The notes under the pieces were generated by a model. That model did not search any database, was not told the DNA's origin, and saw nothing but the letters and a program-made list of their open reading frames with translations. DNA of 64,000 nt, from positions 1 through 64,000 of the forward strand of contig JAAMPI010000008.1 of NCBI GenBank assembly GCA_013054445.1. The letters run 5' to 3'. Origin of the DNA: Cudoniella acicularis. Taxonomy: Eukaryota; Ascomycota; Leotiomycetes; Helotiales; Helotiaceae. The position numbers and the translations under genes were made by a program. This document shows, piece by piece, positions 45,263 through 56,884 of this stretch. How positions within the stretch are numbered: the first letter of the stretch is position 1; every line of letters begins with the position of its first letter.

Positions 45263-47002
45263 TTAAATAGCGCGCCAGGCCCCGTCTGCTCCAGTGTCGA
45301 GGGTTCGCGCGAGTGCGGATCGGGTTGACTCGATGGAGCCGTAGTGGTTGTGGGTTGGGGTTGTTGTTGGAATGGCATCAGATGGTTTACTAGTACCATC
45401 GGCCTCTAGTGAAAATCCGGTTGTGGCGATGCTATCAACCACCATACCTCTACATATTAAGCGCGAAGGCAGCCCTTCGATCCGCCATTCAGGTTTTAAA
45501 TCCTTGCCAGCAGAGTGATTTTTAAACCACTGGAGATGGTGTCTCTTGAACGGTATTCTCCAGTCCGGGACCCAGGACGGCAGCTCATTTTCAGCAGTAT
45601 AGAAACACCATGAGAGAACAGAATCCAACTTCCCGGTATTCTGAAGCAGTCGATTTGCAAAATCGGTGTAAGCGTTCAGCGGGGAGACCATGGGCGTACA
45701 ATCGGGCTGTATGCCAGCCTGAAGCGTCTCGGGCAGGAGAGCCAGCAGCCCGTAGACTTTGTCTCGGGCGTACGTGGCGTTGGCTTTTCTTCCCAGGTCG
45801 AGAATCGTGTCAATGTTTGCGTGTCTGTCTAGGGCGAGCAGTCTCTGGATCGTGAATGCGCGGTGCCAGATGCTGTTGTGGAGGTCCGGTTGCTGGCGGG
45901 ATTCGTCTTGGTTTTGAGAAATTCGACTCTGCGAATTGGGATCAATAATCTCGATATTTTCCATAGAGAAATGACAAGCCTGCACGATCACGCTCCGGGG
46001 TATGGCTTCATTGCCGCAGATAAAGAGCGACAGGTTGTTGTTGAGAACAAGTTCCTGGATGATCCAAAGACGTTGCCAGTAGTTTCTAGACAGGAAAACT
46101 AGCAAGCTCTGCCAACTCTGCGAAGATAGCAAAGCCTTGATATTCGGACGGTCACCGGTATATGTCTCCACGTCCATCTGCCACAATAACTTAATCGCGG
46201 CAACGCTGTCGTCTGCTTGGGGGCCCAGCCAAGAAATAACCGCGAGGCAGTTGCCATAGACGCTGCGCATAAGCTTCACTTGATGATTTTTCTCCTCGGT
46301 GTCTTTTTGATTAATGCACAGATAATCAACCCAGAATTTCACGTTCCCTGCTTGGTTTTCCGGCAAGTGTCGCAGAGCTCGCAGAGCCGCTTCCAGATTC
46401 CTGGGGACTTTTGTCAACACCGAGTCAAGAATGATCTCGCAATCGAGATTTTCCGACTCCCAGCAATACGAAAGGGCTTCGAAATCTCCCCAGGAAAATC
46501 GAGGGATTATGGGAATGGTATCGACAGTCGCGGTCAGATATTTGGGTACCTCGTGTGGGCCACCACATGGATATGCCTTACGACCCGCTGTCAGTTGTCG
46601 GTGATATGACCATCGCCAAGACGGGATGAGAATTGGTTTACTCTCCTCCTGCTGCAGCTTAGCAACCTCGTTGACATCAAGTTGAGGTTTTCGAATTAAT
46701 CCGCGAAGCGTTTCGAAGGCGCCTTTCTTTTTACGGGTGACAGCGACAGCGACAGGGGCTTGGGTGTTGGGTTGCTCAGCTACTTGCTTTCGAGATATTC
46801 TGGCCCATCCATCGAAGTGTTGATAGGCTGGAATGGCTTCATCCTGTGCTGAGATGTAGTTTTTGTACAGGGGATTTAAGTCCTGCAATGACACTTGCTC
46901 AAGTGTGCACACGACCTTTCCAGAATATTGCAATTCAGGCTGGGGAGCAATGCTCAGCACGCGGATTTCGTCGCGATCGGAGGCTAGAGGTAGGTATGGC
47001 AT
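45263..47002 (-). CDS. HET-domain protein (heterokaryon incompatibility family)
   Basis: Single exon, 579 aa, intact frame. The HET domain begins at about residue 175 with FEALSYCWESENLDCEIIL and has EAALRALRHLP, FWVDYLCINQKDTEEKNHQV, YGNCLAVISWLGP and RNYWQRLWIIQELVLNNN, all standard for the family. ARDKVYGLLALLP and LPSWVPDWRIPF mark the usual C-terminal half. HET proteins mediate programmed death in vegetative incompatibility; partners cannot be inferred. The protein stops at DGAWRAI, shorter than many relatives of 600-750 aa, so a C-terminal stop gain is possible. Unlike the HET copy at 37 kb it has no internal stops. Confidence 0.92.
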   Translation of the reverse strand: MPYLPLASDRDEIRVLSIAPQPELQYSGKVVCTLEQVSLQDLNPLYKNYISAQDEAIPAYQHFDGWARISRKQVAEQPNTQAPVAVAVTRKKKGAFETLRGLIRKPQLDVNEVAKLQQEESKPILIPSWRWSYHRQLTAGRKAYPCGGPHEVPKYLTATVDTIPIIPRFSWGDFEALSYCWESENLDCEIILDSVLTKVPRNLEAALRALRHLPENQAGNVKFWVDYLCINQKDTEEKNHQVKLMRSVYGNCLAVISWLGPQADDSVAAIKLLWQMDVETYTGDRPNIKALLSSQSWQSLLVFLSRNYWQRLWIIQELVLNNNLSLFICGNEAIPRSVIVQACHFSMENIEIIDPNSQSRISQNQDESRQQPDLHNSIWHRAFTIQRLLALDRHANIDTILDLGRKANATYARDKVYGLLALLPETLQAGIQPDCTPMVSPLNAYTDFANRLLQNTGKLDSVLSWCFYTAENELPSWVPDWRIPFKRHHLQWFKNHSAGKDLKPEWRIEGLPSRLICRGMVVDSIATTGFSLEADGTSKPSDAIPTTTPTHNHYGSIESTRSALARTLDTGADGAWRAI

Positions 47003-48702
47003 TACGATTTTATTGCGATGACTTCAAGCACGAAAGACAAGGATGAGAAGAGTGGAAAATTGCATGCCTTAGAGAGGGCACCAACGTGTTGGGAAGAGGG
47101 GAGGTTTCGACGAGGCTCAGCTGCGTAACCGATGACCCCTGAAGCTGCTTAAGCTCTACTTGGCGACCTATAAATAACCCTATTTCAGATGAGTAATCCT
47201 GAAGCCACCATTCTTATTCCTTGCGCTGAAATATATTTGAACAACTTATTTTTGAAAAAATCTACAATTATTTGTCGGAAGCATGTGCCTCTGCTATTGG
47301 GGTTTCGCCTCCGTTAAACTCATTTTAAGTTGCCTAGGTAACATCAATGTTACGACTTGTTACTGGTTTCTACAATGAATAATTATAAAAGCCTTAGATT
47401 TAAATTGCTTTTTTGAAAATTTAGATGAAATTAAATATGCCCTCTCTATAAGGGTATTTAGAAACAGCGGAAAAGTTTTGAGTTTTTATGAAACTTGGGA
47501 CTCGAGAAGGGGCTGTACAAAAAGGGCGACTAAGTCCTACATTTCTTATAGAAAAGACAGGGAGGATCTAAATGCTTTAGATTTCAATGTTTATATGCGG
47601 TAGCAGTTCTCTGTAATCGCCGAATCAACCACATGGAGTTAAAAAAATGAAGTGTCGAATATGTTTACTAAGAGTCCAAGATACGGCACAGTGTTCACTT
47701 ACCACGAAAATAAAAGCCCACCCCTTTATTTTTAAAAACGCTCTAAAATCAATACCATGCACCAAACTCACCACTGCACAACCTTATTCCGATCCTAATT
47801 CCCAATCTATCGCATGAAAAAAAAACGAGAAAAGCATTTTAAAACCAGCTCTACCATGAGTCCACGACAGGCTAATTGCGCGAGAGAAAAACCCCATTTA
47901 ATCGGTAACTCCACCCCAAGCATCCGGTAAATAAAGTAAATATATTACCCAACCCGGAATCCTCTCCCGTGATAACACTCTAAATATAACCCCAGGTTTC
48001 ACTCCACTCCCCAGCACCACTACACCCCACGCATTTACCCATCCACCCTTTCCTTCCTTACCCCATACATGCGCCCCGCATTCTGCCATGTAATGTTTCC
48101 CCTAGATTGGGCCAGCCAGGCCATCCACTCCCCTCACTCCTACCACTTGTTTATTTTTTCGCATGTTCAGTTCGGAAGTAGTAGCCATAAAGAAAATAGT
48201 CGTCAGCGAAACTGAGATCGAAGAAGCAAGGACAGGAATGTGGACGTAAAGCTTGATTGCCATTTGCTTAACTAAGTGGCTTAGCGTCGGGATAACTAAA
48301 AATGGTTTAAACTTAGGCAATTATATCACATGATTTGCTCAAATCAGGGTTTGCTAGAGCGGCTTAAAAAGTGGCTTTTCTCGTGATCCGTGTTTAAAAT
48401 AGAACAAGCCTAACTACGCTAGGGTATTTTTAGTCAGTATTAGATTAAATAATATAAACTATAATAACCTTATTAACCTCTTGACTTATAAAGTATAAAA
48501 GGGGTTTATAATAAATAACGGTCCGCCCTAGTATTCTGCCGTGTTATTTAAAGAAAGTAGTAGAGAAATCCTAAGTATTTAATATAGCTCTATAGAAAGA
48601 TACCTCTCGCCGCCTATAATAGTAGATTATTATTTATTATAACCTTCTTTATTTATAGCTCGGTTTATACTAAAGAAATTATTAAATATCTTTAAAATTC
48701 TA
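47003..48702. other. gene-free AT-rich stretch leading into a repeat island
   Basis: From 47003 to about 48320 moderately AT-rich sequence without a supported gene; small minus-strand frames at 47898-48320 are not convincing. From 48320 to 48702 it becomes TA-dense with RIP-like decay and stops in all frames. Confidence 0.5.
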
Positions 48703-48905
48703 TATCACGAATCAGTATCACGTGTAGGCCTAGGCCTACAGAGAACCAGGGTCCTAAGTCACGGGTATCACGTGACGGGTCATGTGACCAGTCAGGTGAT
48801 AGAGTCCAGGGCCGAAGCTTGGCAGGAGGACCGATCGGTCCTTCGGCCTACTTGGGTACCTACGGCCTATAGGGTTTAGCGATCTATATAAGTAGAGAGA
48901 TTTCT
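48703..48905 (+). repeat. LTR-like end A, plus orientation
   Basis: Begins TATCACGAATCAG and shares in order with the segment at 50583-50353 on the opposite strand: AATCACGTG-like box, AGGCC-AGGCCT, ACAGAGAACCAGGGTCCTAAG, CACGTGAC/CATGTGAC palindromes, GTCAGGTGAT, GAGTCCA-GGCCGA-GCTTGGCAG, GACCGATCG, CTTCGGCC and ATCTATATAAG. The TATATAAG near the end suits an LTR promoter. Fewer GC-rich blocks and more TA than copy B suggest RIP. A second unit with TGTCACAGACC at 48905 may be a nested LTR. Confidence 0.6.
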
Positions 48906-50352
48906 GTCACAGACCTGGTTTGACGCGTCCCCTTTACCTGACGCGTCCCCCCTTGTCACGTGTCCTGGTCCGTGCTAGACTCACCTCCTGTATATAAGGC
49001 CCCTTCAGGGCTACCTCTCTTCTTCTCTCCTTAGCTTAGTTTCTTCGAGAATATAGCACCTTCTTATAAATACGTCCCTACGTGACGTCAGGGCCCTAGT
49101 GCCTTTATAGAGCTATAACAGTATTAGTTAAACAATAGATAGGCTAGCTTAATATCTTTTTAAATAATATTTATAAAAGCCGGGTTAATAAGAGACTATA
49201 TAATAACTTATTTATAGTAAGAGAGATTATTAATTAGCTTAGATAAACAGATTCGTTATTTCTTTTAGTTATAAATTAAAAATAGATCTTATAATTTATA
49301 TTATCTCTAATAGATATAATTATAATTATAAAGAAAATCGACGTCTATTATCTTAAGGTTTTATTAGATCTCTTTTTTCTTTTAGATAAGATATATACTT
49401 AGCTATAAAGAAGTTATTATTTTAATATTCTTTAATAGACTATTTAACTCTTATAATAACTTAGCTAAACACTTTTAAAAACTTAGTTAGCTAAAAGACA
49501 AATAAGAATCACTTAATAAGACAAGTCTTTATTATTTTAAATAAATAATAGTTATTAAAATTCTAATATCTTTTAATATATTAGATAATATATAATAGCC
49601 TATATTATTAGAAAACTTTATCTAATCTTAAAAATATTTTTAGTTTCTTATTTAATCTAATCTATTAATTTTTTAATATATAAGACTACGATTTTATATT
49701 AATATTTAAATAGCTTATAAACTTAGTTAAACTATTTAAATATAATATTATATATATATAATATAGATTAGTATTATCTTTTCTTAATTAAGTATACTTT
49801 TTTAGACAATATTTATAAGCTAGTAGATTTAGTAAGGTTAATTATAAGTACTATCAGCTAAGTCTTTTAACGTATCTCTATCGTAGATCTTCGTGACCCT
49901 ACTAATAGTAAATACCTAAAGGTTCTTACTAGATAATAGTTAAATCTATATAATAATGTTATAATATATATCGCTATAGATAGTAGCTAGGTAATAGATA
50001 TAATAAGATTTATAGAAGTATATTAATATCTCTCTAGCTATAGTATATTACCTAGCTAATGTTTAAAAGATCTTAGTTTATCTTATAAATTACTAATCTA
50101 CGACTATTATAGGCTCCGGTCTTAGTAAAATAGGTTCTTAGTTAGCTACGTATAACGGATCGGGGTCTACTTAACTAAAGACGGCGCCTCAGGTAAGCAG
50201 GAGGTCTGTCGGATTGGTAGTATAGAAGTGTCGAGCAAGGCAATACTGATCGGGTTGCTAACTGGAAAGCTTAGCACGTTACAAGCAAAGATAGATCAAA
50301 GTATGGTATAAGATTGCTAAAGTAAGTTGAGCACGAAGCTCCTATCTAATAA
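48906..50352. repeat. RIP-degraded interior of retroelement island
   Basis: Mostly A+T with very frequent TA, no open frame beyond chance, and repeated CTA/TAG tracts. 48906-49090 is less degraded and carries two GACGCGTCCCC units, a CACGTG box and TATATAAGGCCCC. The interior 49100-50150 has no recognisable gag or pol motif left. Confidence 0.55.
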
Positions 50353-50583
50353 GGAAATCCCTCTGCTTATATAGATCCCTTATTCCCCTGGGCCGCAGGC
50401 AGCAGTGAAGGCCGAAGTTCGATCGGTCCCTCTGCCAAGCCTCGGCCTTGGACTCCATCACCTGACCAGTCACGTGACTAGTCATGTGATCTCGTGACTT
50501 AGGACCCTGGTTCTCTGTGCTGTTCCCGTTGGTCGCAGCCGAGCCTCAGGCCTGGGCCTGCACGTGATTCCTGATTCGTGACA
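50353..50583 (-). repeat. LTR-like end B, minus orientation
   Basis: Read on the minus strand it starts at 50583 with TGTCACGAATCAGGAATCACG and carries the same ordered blocks as copy A, with an extra insert of about 27 bp between AGGCCT and CACAGAGAACC. It is better preserved than A. The two copies are inverted, so they are not the two ends of one intact LTR element, which would be direct. More likely two insertions of one family, or a nested rearranged pair. Confidence 0.6.
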
Positions 50584-51340
50584 CTACGGAATAGCTAATC
50601 TAGGAAGTTATTAATCTAGAAAACAATTTTATTACTTATAAGGCCCTTTCGAAAAAAGTGCCTAGTCTCTTATATATGCCTTATATTATATATAAGCTAT
50701 AATAGTTAGGAAATACGTTAGAGTAGCTATATAAATCCTTTAAGTTTATATTTTATTTTAGAGAAGATTAAACGACCTATCCTTTTAATAGTATAATAGA
50801 GGAGAAAAGTACGGCTAAGACTTTAGTCAGAGATACTCTACCCTATAAGTCATTTATACGGATATTTTAGGTATTCTTTAAATATAACTCTTATATTAAT
50901 AATTAAATATTTATCGTATTAAATTTATTATCTTTCCTCCTTACCTTAGGCTATATCCTCTCGCGCTCTATTAAAACGAAAAGCCATACTCGAGTTTAAT
51001 CGTACTACTAGTACGAATTAGTGATATAAAGACTTAATAGAAAACGACTTTCTTTATTTTGATTTCGCTTTATAAAGGTCTATACCTCCTAGAGTATTAG
51101 GCCCTCGCGATAAAGCACTAAAACATTTCTCGGGTCCTGACCACGTTATAGCTCCGTATCAAAACAACCCTAAGGTAGCTATAGACATTTTTATAGGATC
51201 GTCGGTAGAAGGGCAAAGGCGTAGGCTAAATATAATAGCCTCTAAGAACTATCGTCGGCGTAGAAGGACAGAGCGATCGAGGGCAGACCAAGAGAGGCGT
51301 CGAGAAGAGGAACAAGGACAGGTAGATCATTCTCAAACAA
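50584..51340. repeat. RIP-like AT-rich island, right part
   Basis: TA-dense sequence without frames to about 51060, then a less degraded stretch to 51340 rich in CG (ATCGTCGGCGTAG, AGGCGTCGAGAAGAGG). The latter may be the tail of another dead element or the 5' flank of the ORFs that follow. Confidence 0.45.
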
Positions 51341-51357
51341 CCTAAAGACTGACCAAT

Positions 51358-51768
51358 TTGACAGGCATAACCAATTGCCTTAATGTTAACAGCTCGAATC
51401 CATCGGCTCTAATTACTCTTACAACTTCGACGGCATTCTCTTGCACTACTCAGCCTAGTTCTGCAGATACAGATAAGGTGAGCCAGGCCGGTGAAAAAAA
51501 GTCTAGGAAGGACGAAGGACCAGCAAAGATTGATATAGTATTTATACTCAACCCACCGACAGAGTCGACCGCTCCTTCAAGCATTAGCAAAGGCATACAA
51601 CAGGTCGATTCACGCCCGTATCTCCAAGACCCAATTCAGCTCTACAATATGCATACAATCTCCGATTCGCCACAGCACCACTCTCAATTTTGCCAGCACA
51701 GATGGGCGGCTCGTATTCAGCGGTTGACAACATTGAGGAAGATATTGAATGGCAATGGCAGGGTGTAG
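51358..51768 (+). CDS. doubtful ORF, Ser/Thr-rich, unknown
   Basis: A 136-aa open frame next to the repeat island. It has VFILNPPTESTAPSSIS and QQVDSRPYLQDPIQLYN but no domain I recognise, and the composition shifts after residue 100. It may be the start of an unrecognised gene, or a remnant. Start not certain. Confidence 0.25.
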   Translation: MTGITNCLNVNSSNPSALITLTTSTAFSCTTQPSSADTDKVSQAGEKKSRKDEGPAKIDIVFILNPPTESTAPSSISKGIQQVDSRPYLQDPIQLYNMHTISDSPQHHSQFCQHRWAARIQRLTTLRKILNGNGRV

Positions 51769-52014
51769 GACTCGCCGTTGTCCTGCTGGTACGCACCATA
51801 CCCCCGTCGTAAATCAGGCCGCAATGAGGATTGTTGCGGGCATCGGAATCCTTACTTCATCCACAAGTCGGCTTCCCCCGCACCGCTGACCCCATCCAAC
51901 TCGACTTCCACCTCGCAATAGAATACGTCAAGCGCTTTGAACTTCAAATCCCACGAGCGCATTAAGGCAAACGGGACAAGATTACTTCCCTATTGTAGGC
52001 TTCCACCATCGACC

Positions 52015-52811
52015 ATGGAGTACAATTATATGTCAAACCCAGCTATTAAGATTTGTCTCGAACAAATCGAGCCCGGCTCGACAGAGAAAGAGGTTCAAAA
52101 CCTCTGGGAAAACACGATATGGACTACCTTCCCTGCTAGCGACCATTGGATGAATCAGACGAAATACAAACAAGGCGCTACCGAACCCGACAACAAAGTG
52201 ATGAAAGTCATCCATTACAACGCCGGCTGGGCCCCTATCGACGTCTTGGTGGTCGAGCTCAAACGCCTTCGTGAGGACATTTCTTTCAATGCCTTTAACG
52301 GAGTCGCCTGTAATTTGCTCGACGATCACATGGCTGAGTCGACTAATCCGGCTGGCACGACCCTTTTTGGAGCCGTCGGTATTGGGACTCACGTCCAGTT
52401 CTATCAGAGAAAACTCCCTCGCGGTAATTTAGAGACAAGACATCCGAAACCTCTCCATTTCGAAGCCGATGCGACAACCATTCAAGAATATTTCAACCAT
52501 TTCAAGCTGAATATCCCTCAGGCTCTAAGTGACGTCCCCGTCACTTCTAGCTCAGCGGGCCTATGTCAGGCTCCTCTGGCTCATCCGGGGCAGGGACATC
52601 GACAACCCTAGCTGGACCGTCACAGGCTGAATTTTCAGAGCGGTATTATTTTGTCGAAGAGGGAAATTACTTTCTTTATGACCAGGGACACCACATCCCT
52701 CAATCTTCTCGTCCAAAGGATGTGTGGGTTTGGAATGCGAATGGATGGAGCGATAGTGGTAGGACGAAGAAGTGGCGGCTTTGGGATGGGAAAAATGTAT
52801 CGCATAAATGA
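52015..52811 (+). CDS. PD-(D/E)XK-like accessory protein with frame break, unknown role
   Basis: The first frame from the ATG at 52015 (an upstream in-frame start exists at 51937) encodes SNPAIKICLEQIEPGSTEKE, GATEPDNKVMKVIHYNAGWA and IDVLVVELKRLRED, ending at 52611. The order GATEPD, then VLVVELKR looks like the PD...ExK core of restriction-endonuclease-like folds, by eye only. A second frame, 52563-52811, continues with GSSGSSGAGTST, then YYFVEEGNYFLYDQGHHI and DVWVWNANGW. The two would join if the GGG at 52557-52559 had one more G. It lies between a repeat island and the F-box gene. Function unknown; possibly decaying. Confidence 0.45.
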
Positions 52812-52928
52812 GTCTGTGCTAGGATTGTGAGTAAAAGGGAGAGTGATGTTTGAATTATATAATAAAGAATAAGACTCTTGATACATTCTGCTTTAGCTCG
52901 AAAGAAGTGAATACACTCCATCTCCAAT

Positions 52929-55811
52929 TTATTGATAACTACACTGTACTCGGTCAAAGATAGCGTTAAAGTCCCAAAGAACCTCTGTTATTCCACGCTT
53001 GCCCTGATCCAAACCTGCAAGTTCCTGTGTGCAAACTCCTTTTCTCCAGGTAATTCTCATTAGGTTTGTCACCACAGTTATACCTTCGACCTGCGACAGG
53101 GGCCGCGCCATTAGCTTGTATCTAGGTTTGATCGTTGTAACCTCTAAGCCTAAAATCTGCTCGTCTTCCCCAAGATTGTAAGTCTCACCAAGCCCTGTCC
53201 ATTGGCCAAGTAAGTCAGGATGACTTCTGTCGTGGTTTGAGCGAAAGAGGAGGCCAGTAACCTGGTCAGCGCGCCGGTACTTTGACATGACCGGGTTAAT
53301 AGACGCTTGAACTGACTGATACTTCTTCTCTAGTAGTAGCCGAGATTGCTGCTGGCCAAGATTCCTAATGCCGCCGAGGGGCATCTCTCGGGGTCGGCTT
53401 TCAGCATATGAGATAGACGTATAGTCGTTTGGGGGTAACCAGGGTGACGTGGAAAAGACTGCTCTAGTTGTTGCTATAACCCCAAAGCATTTCAACTGTT
53501 TAGACGATTCCTGTGACTAAGTTCAGCTACTTTTTATCTTCATTAAGGACATATAAAGGCTAACGAACCACAAAACAGCCGCAGAACCCAATAATATACC
53601 CACTATTTAAGGCCTTATAATCAGCGCACTCTAACGATATATTTGAATTCACCGGTAATTGAGGGAAGAAGTCGCTTGTCCTATGGAGGTTCGTGGTAAA
53701 CTATAGGGTTGGGTTAGAGCACATCCACATTACTATAAGGAAATAACTTGTTATAAAAACGACTAACTTGTAAATGACAAACCAAAGAATCAATCTTATA
53801 GACTGTGACCTTGACTACTTGTTCTGCCCCATCTAAGAAAAAGGTTAATGAAGCAGCATCCTCGTCGACAGAACCCCACGTGCTTTCAAGGCCTGTATCG
53901 TAAATGAATTGAATGCTAGTGATACCAGCACAGTATCCTAGAGGGCTATATACTTTAATCGCGATGAGCAGCCCGTTCTCCGGTTTAATACAAATAGTTG
54001 AAGCTGGAGCGAATGACTCCCTCTGCAATCCGTATAAAGCAGCAATATCACCCTTGCACATAGACGGAGTGGATAAAGGGTAAGGAGGTGTCCAGAGGAT
54101 ATAGTCGAGACTTTCGTGTTCAGGGATCTCGATACAAATCCTCACGATCCGTATAGACTAGTAAAAGGATGTCAGATGTGTTATATCAAAGCGAAAATAT
54201 CAATAAGGTACGGCCTACATCAAGGCCAAGACAAACCCCCTTGAGGTTTTCTAACGCCCATCTAGCTACCGCGAGCTTCTTTCCGTGGCGAGATGCAGAA
54301 CCGTCAAGGAACTGCTGGGGATATACGTCAAGTGTAATTGCCTCAAACCCTAATGGGCTGGAAACCAACCATAAAAATTTGGGAGAAAGCATAGAATCGA
54401 CGTGAGCTCTGCGTCTACCCATAACATAACCCGCATCAACAGATTCCCCATCATTGAATGTAAACGTGAGGCCCGAAATCAATCTCCGATTTGAGATAAG
54501 GACATGAGATGGTGTTATCGTACGAAGTTGAGATAAAGACCTATTGCCAAAAGGCATATATATCTGCGTCAACTCTTGACAACCTTCAAAGTCATATTTT
54601 AAGGCCAAGCAACTCGCAACAGGGCCCCGTATCTGGCCTAGTAGCAATGTGACAATATCACCATGCAGGACACGGTCAGGCTCCTCGATAGCACATACTA
54701 GGGCGATTAAATCGGCCCCAAGTTTCCAGATTCTCTTTCGATTCCGTAGGTTCATCTCGTTTGAGCCTTTTCTTAATTCAGATTTAACTGTGAAGAACCA
54801 ATCTGTCCAAGAATATGACAATGGGCGGATTGATCGCGCGAAAGAAGTCTCGCCGTGAGCCCAGAACCTGGACTCCCAGAAGGAAGATGGTAGGTTGCGA
54901 GTGTCTCCGCTATATCGTCTGTAGAGCCTCGCACTAGCCTTTAGCAGATGATCGACATCGCGAAAGTCAAGGTTGCACATAACTGACTCGAGGATCTCGG
55001 GTGGAAGTGATAGGAGTCCAGAATGGATAGGACAATCGTTAATGACATGAGGATTGCGACAATATATATAGGCCATTGATCCAATTACCGCGATAGCTAT
55101 AGTTAGGCCGGAAATTTTTCTCTGATAGTACCAAGATTTTAATGAGTATATAATACCCGTACTGGAAACGAAGATTGGTATTGCGCCCTTCCTTCTCATC
55201 ATTAGCCAAGATGAGCAAGATGAAAGAAGTCCAAAAGGCTTTTGCCGCCGTTTCCGAACCCCTTCCTCTTGGAAGCTGAAATGGAAAGGGTCCGCCAAAA
55301 TGGCCAGGTCTGCCTTATTGGCAGCTATGATGTCCTCCTCACCCGAACAAGAATCCAAAATGTCCTCGAAATAGTAGTCGTGGCCCCATCTCAGAGAACG
55401 GCTATTTCTGTCGTAATGGAAACTCTCGAAGATGTTGAATAAGGTTTCGACATTGTTATTGAGAAGCTTTTCACTATCGTTGTCTTGAAGCAAGGTCCAG
55501 CAAGCGGCGTGAAATGGGTAGCAGAAGTCGTCTGTCTCCGTTGGACTACGGCGATAGCAAAATCGTTTGAATCCATGCAGAGGTATAGGTAGGTTGAAAG
55601 GCATCGTATCATTATCGATATAGCCTATGTCGCTAAGAGTTGGTTTGGATCCAACCCGACATACTATATTGAGTCTAACGTTACTCTCTCAACTTTTTTG
55701 CTGGTAGAATAACTTACATGCGCGTATGTCTTTGCACCATTGAGGGAAATCGCTGTCGTCAGCGGCTAAGAGCAGACCACAGATACAGCAAGAGTCGTCC
55801 ATAGACCGCAT
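52929..55811 (-). CDS. F-box protein of the fungal DUF7600 type
   Basis: Five exons: 55811-55718, 55663-54219, 54157-53768, 53700-53569 and 53495-52929, total 875 aa, every junction in frame. The first exon encodes DDSCCICGLLL, a CxxC-containing start seen in these proteins; then YPFHAACWTLL. A hydrophobic region lies near residue 205 (GLTIAIAVIGSMAYIY). The F-box is LLSLPPEILESVMCNLDFRD followed by ASARLYRRYS and FWESRFWAHGE. The C-terminal part resembles DUF7600: TFFLDGAEQVVKVTVYK, FTTNLHRTSDFFP, GYIIGFCGCFV, LKCFGVIATTRA and ITEVLWDFNAIFDRVQ. F-box proteins feed substrates to SCF ubiquitin ligases; this branch is expanded in leotiomycetes and others and has no known target. Confidence 0.8.
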
Positions 55812-56425
55812 TATTAACAAGGAAATGTTCTTGTCCGGGGGTGTAGAATTCTAAAGAGCGAGTGAAAATGTGAGAAGTGCACTGGGAAACGAGCGGGCCG
55901 GATCAATATTCAACCGATTACGTAAAGCACTTGTGGCCTGAGGATTAACCCATCTGCGCAGCAGTACCAGTTGACAGGCAAAATACCTCGGCTTGCTACA
56001 GTAACTAATCATTATCGTATTATAATTAAAAGTGGCCGCCAACAGCGGAAGATGAAGCCTTTTGAGTCCGGAGGGCTAGCATTTTGCAATAACGATTTGT
56101 CGACGAATAACGTGATCTTTGATCCCGAGACGTTGAAGGTGATGCTATAATTGACTGGGAGTATGCGAGTTCACGTGATTACGGTTGCCCAGACAAACTG
56201 GTTCTGGTAGAAACGATTCAAAACCGCTAATAGAAACTATACACCTCAAAATCTCTGCTCACACGTTGTGGTCGTGATTTCCTCCTACGCACCGCAGCCT
56301 GCATTGTCTATCGTCATGGGTGCTGCCTCCGAACTGGACACAATCCATGTGAACCAGATCAACGAAGGGCTTGGCGCCTTCCGCTGCGATGTGCATTCGA
56401 AATTGCGCGAAACAAGCTAGGGGAC
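55812..56425. other. intergenic with possible 5' part of the small duplicated gene
   Basis: At 56316 an ATG opens MGAASELDTIHVNQINEGLG and stops at 56420; it may be the N-terminal part of the gene at 56426, out of frame by one base or joined by an unseen intron (the frame just upstream of 56426 reads EIARNKLGDMDKNGF). The left part is the F-box gene promoter. Confidence 0.35.
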
Positions 56426-56647
56426 ATGGATAAAAACGGGTTTGAAGACATCGTTGCGGAATTTGCGCTACAGTTCGAGAGCCAAAAGCAGTTGGCTTGT
56501 GAGCTCCGATCTACTCTCTTTTCGATCAAGGACGGGGCAATCTTTACAGGAACGTTCCGCGACAACGATATAATGTACGATGGGATAATAGGTGCATTCA
56601 GCAGAGCGATAGACCGCCTGAGGAAAGAGGAACAAGCAATTGCATAA
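56426..56647 (+). CDS. small unknown protein, tandem copy 1
   Basis: 73 aa from ATG at 56426. The core FESQKQLACELRSTLFSIKDG then IFTGTFRDNDIMYDGIIGAF is shared with the next gene about 490 bp downstream, with coding differences mostly conservative, so the frame was under selection before or after duplication. No family known to me. The frame upstream is open back to about 56400 (EIARNKLGD), so the true start may be further 5'. The copy stops at 56647, earlier than copy 2. Confidence 0.5.
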   Translation: MDKNGFEDIVAEFALQFESQKQLACELRSTLFSIKDGAIFTGTFRDNDIMYDGIIGAFSRAIDRLRKEEQAIA

Positions 56648-56884
56648 CCGTGGCTAGGCCTGGTCATCAGCATTGGGAGGGCGGATTCTTTTTCTTTTTG
56701 GGCACAAAGGGTCTGGAAAACTGTACGATACAACGATACCGGGGATACCTAATGAACGCGCGACTTATTGTATAATCTACGAATTGTTTCCGATAAAGAC
56801 GTTCCACCTCTTGTCTCCATCCGATGTCAACCTCTCCATTTTCTCTAATGCGCAACTTATTATATAATACATCAGCTGTTTCCG

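Noticed and set aside
47898..48320. Small minus-strand ORFs
   Set aside because: Short, no domain, Gly/Val/Trp-skewed composition, next to an AT-rich island.
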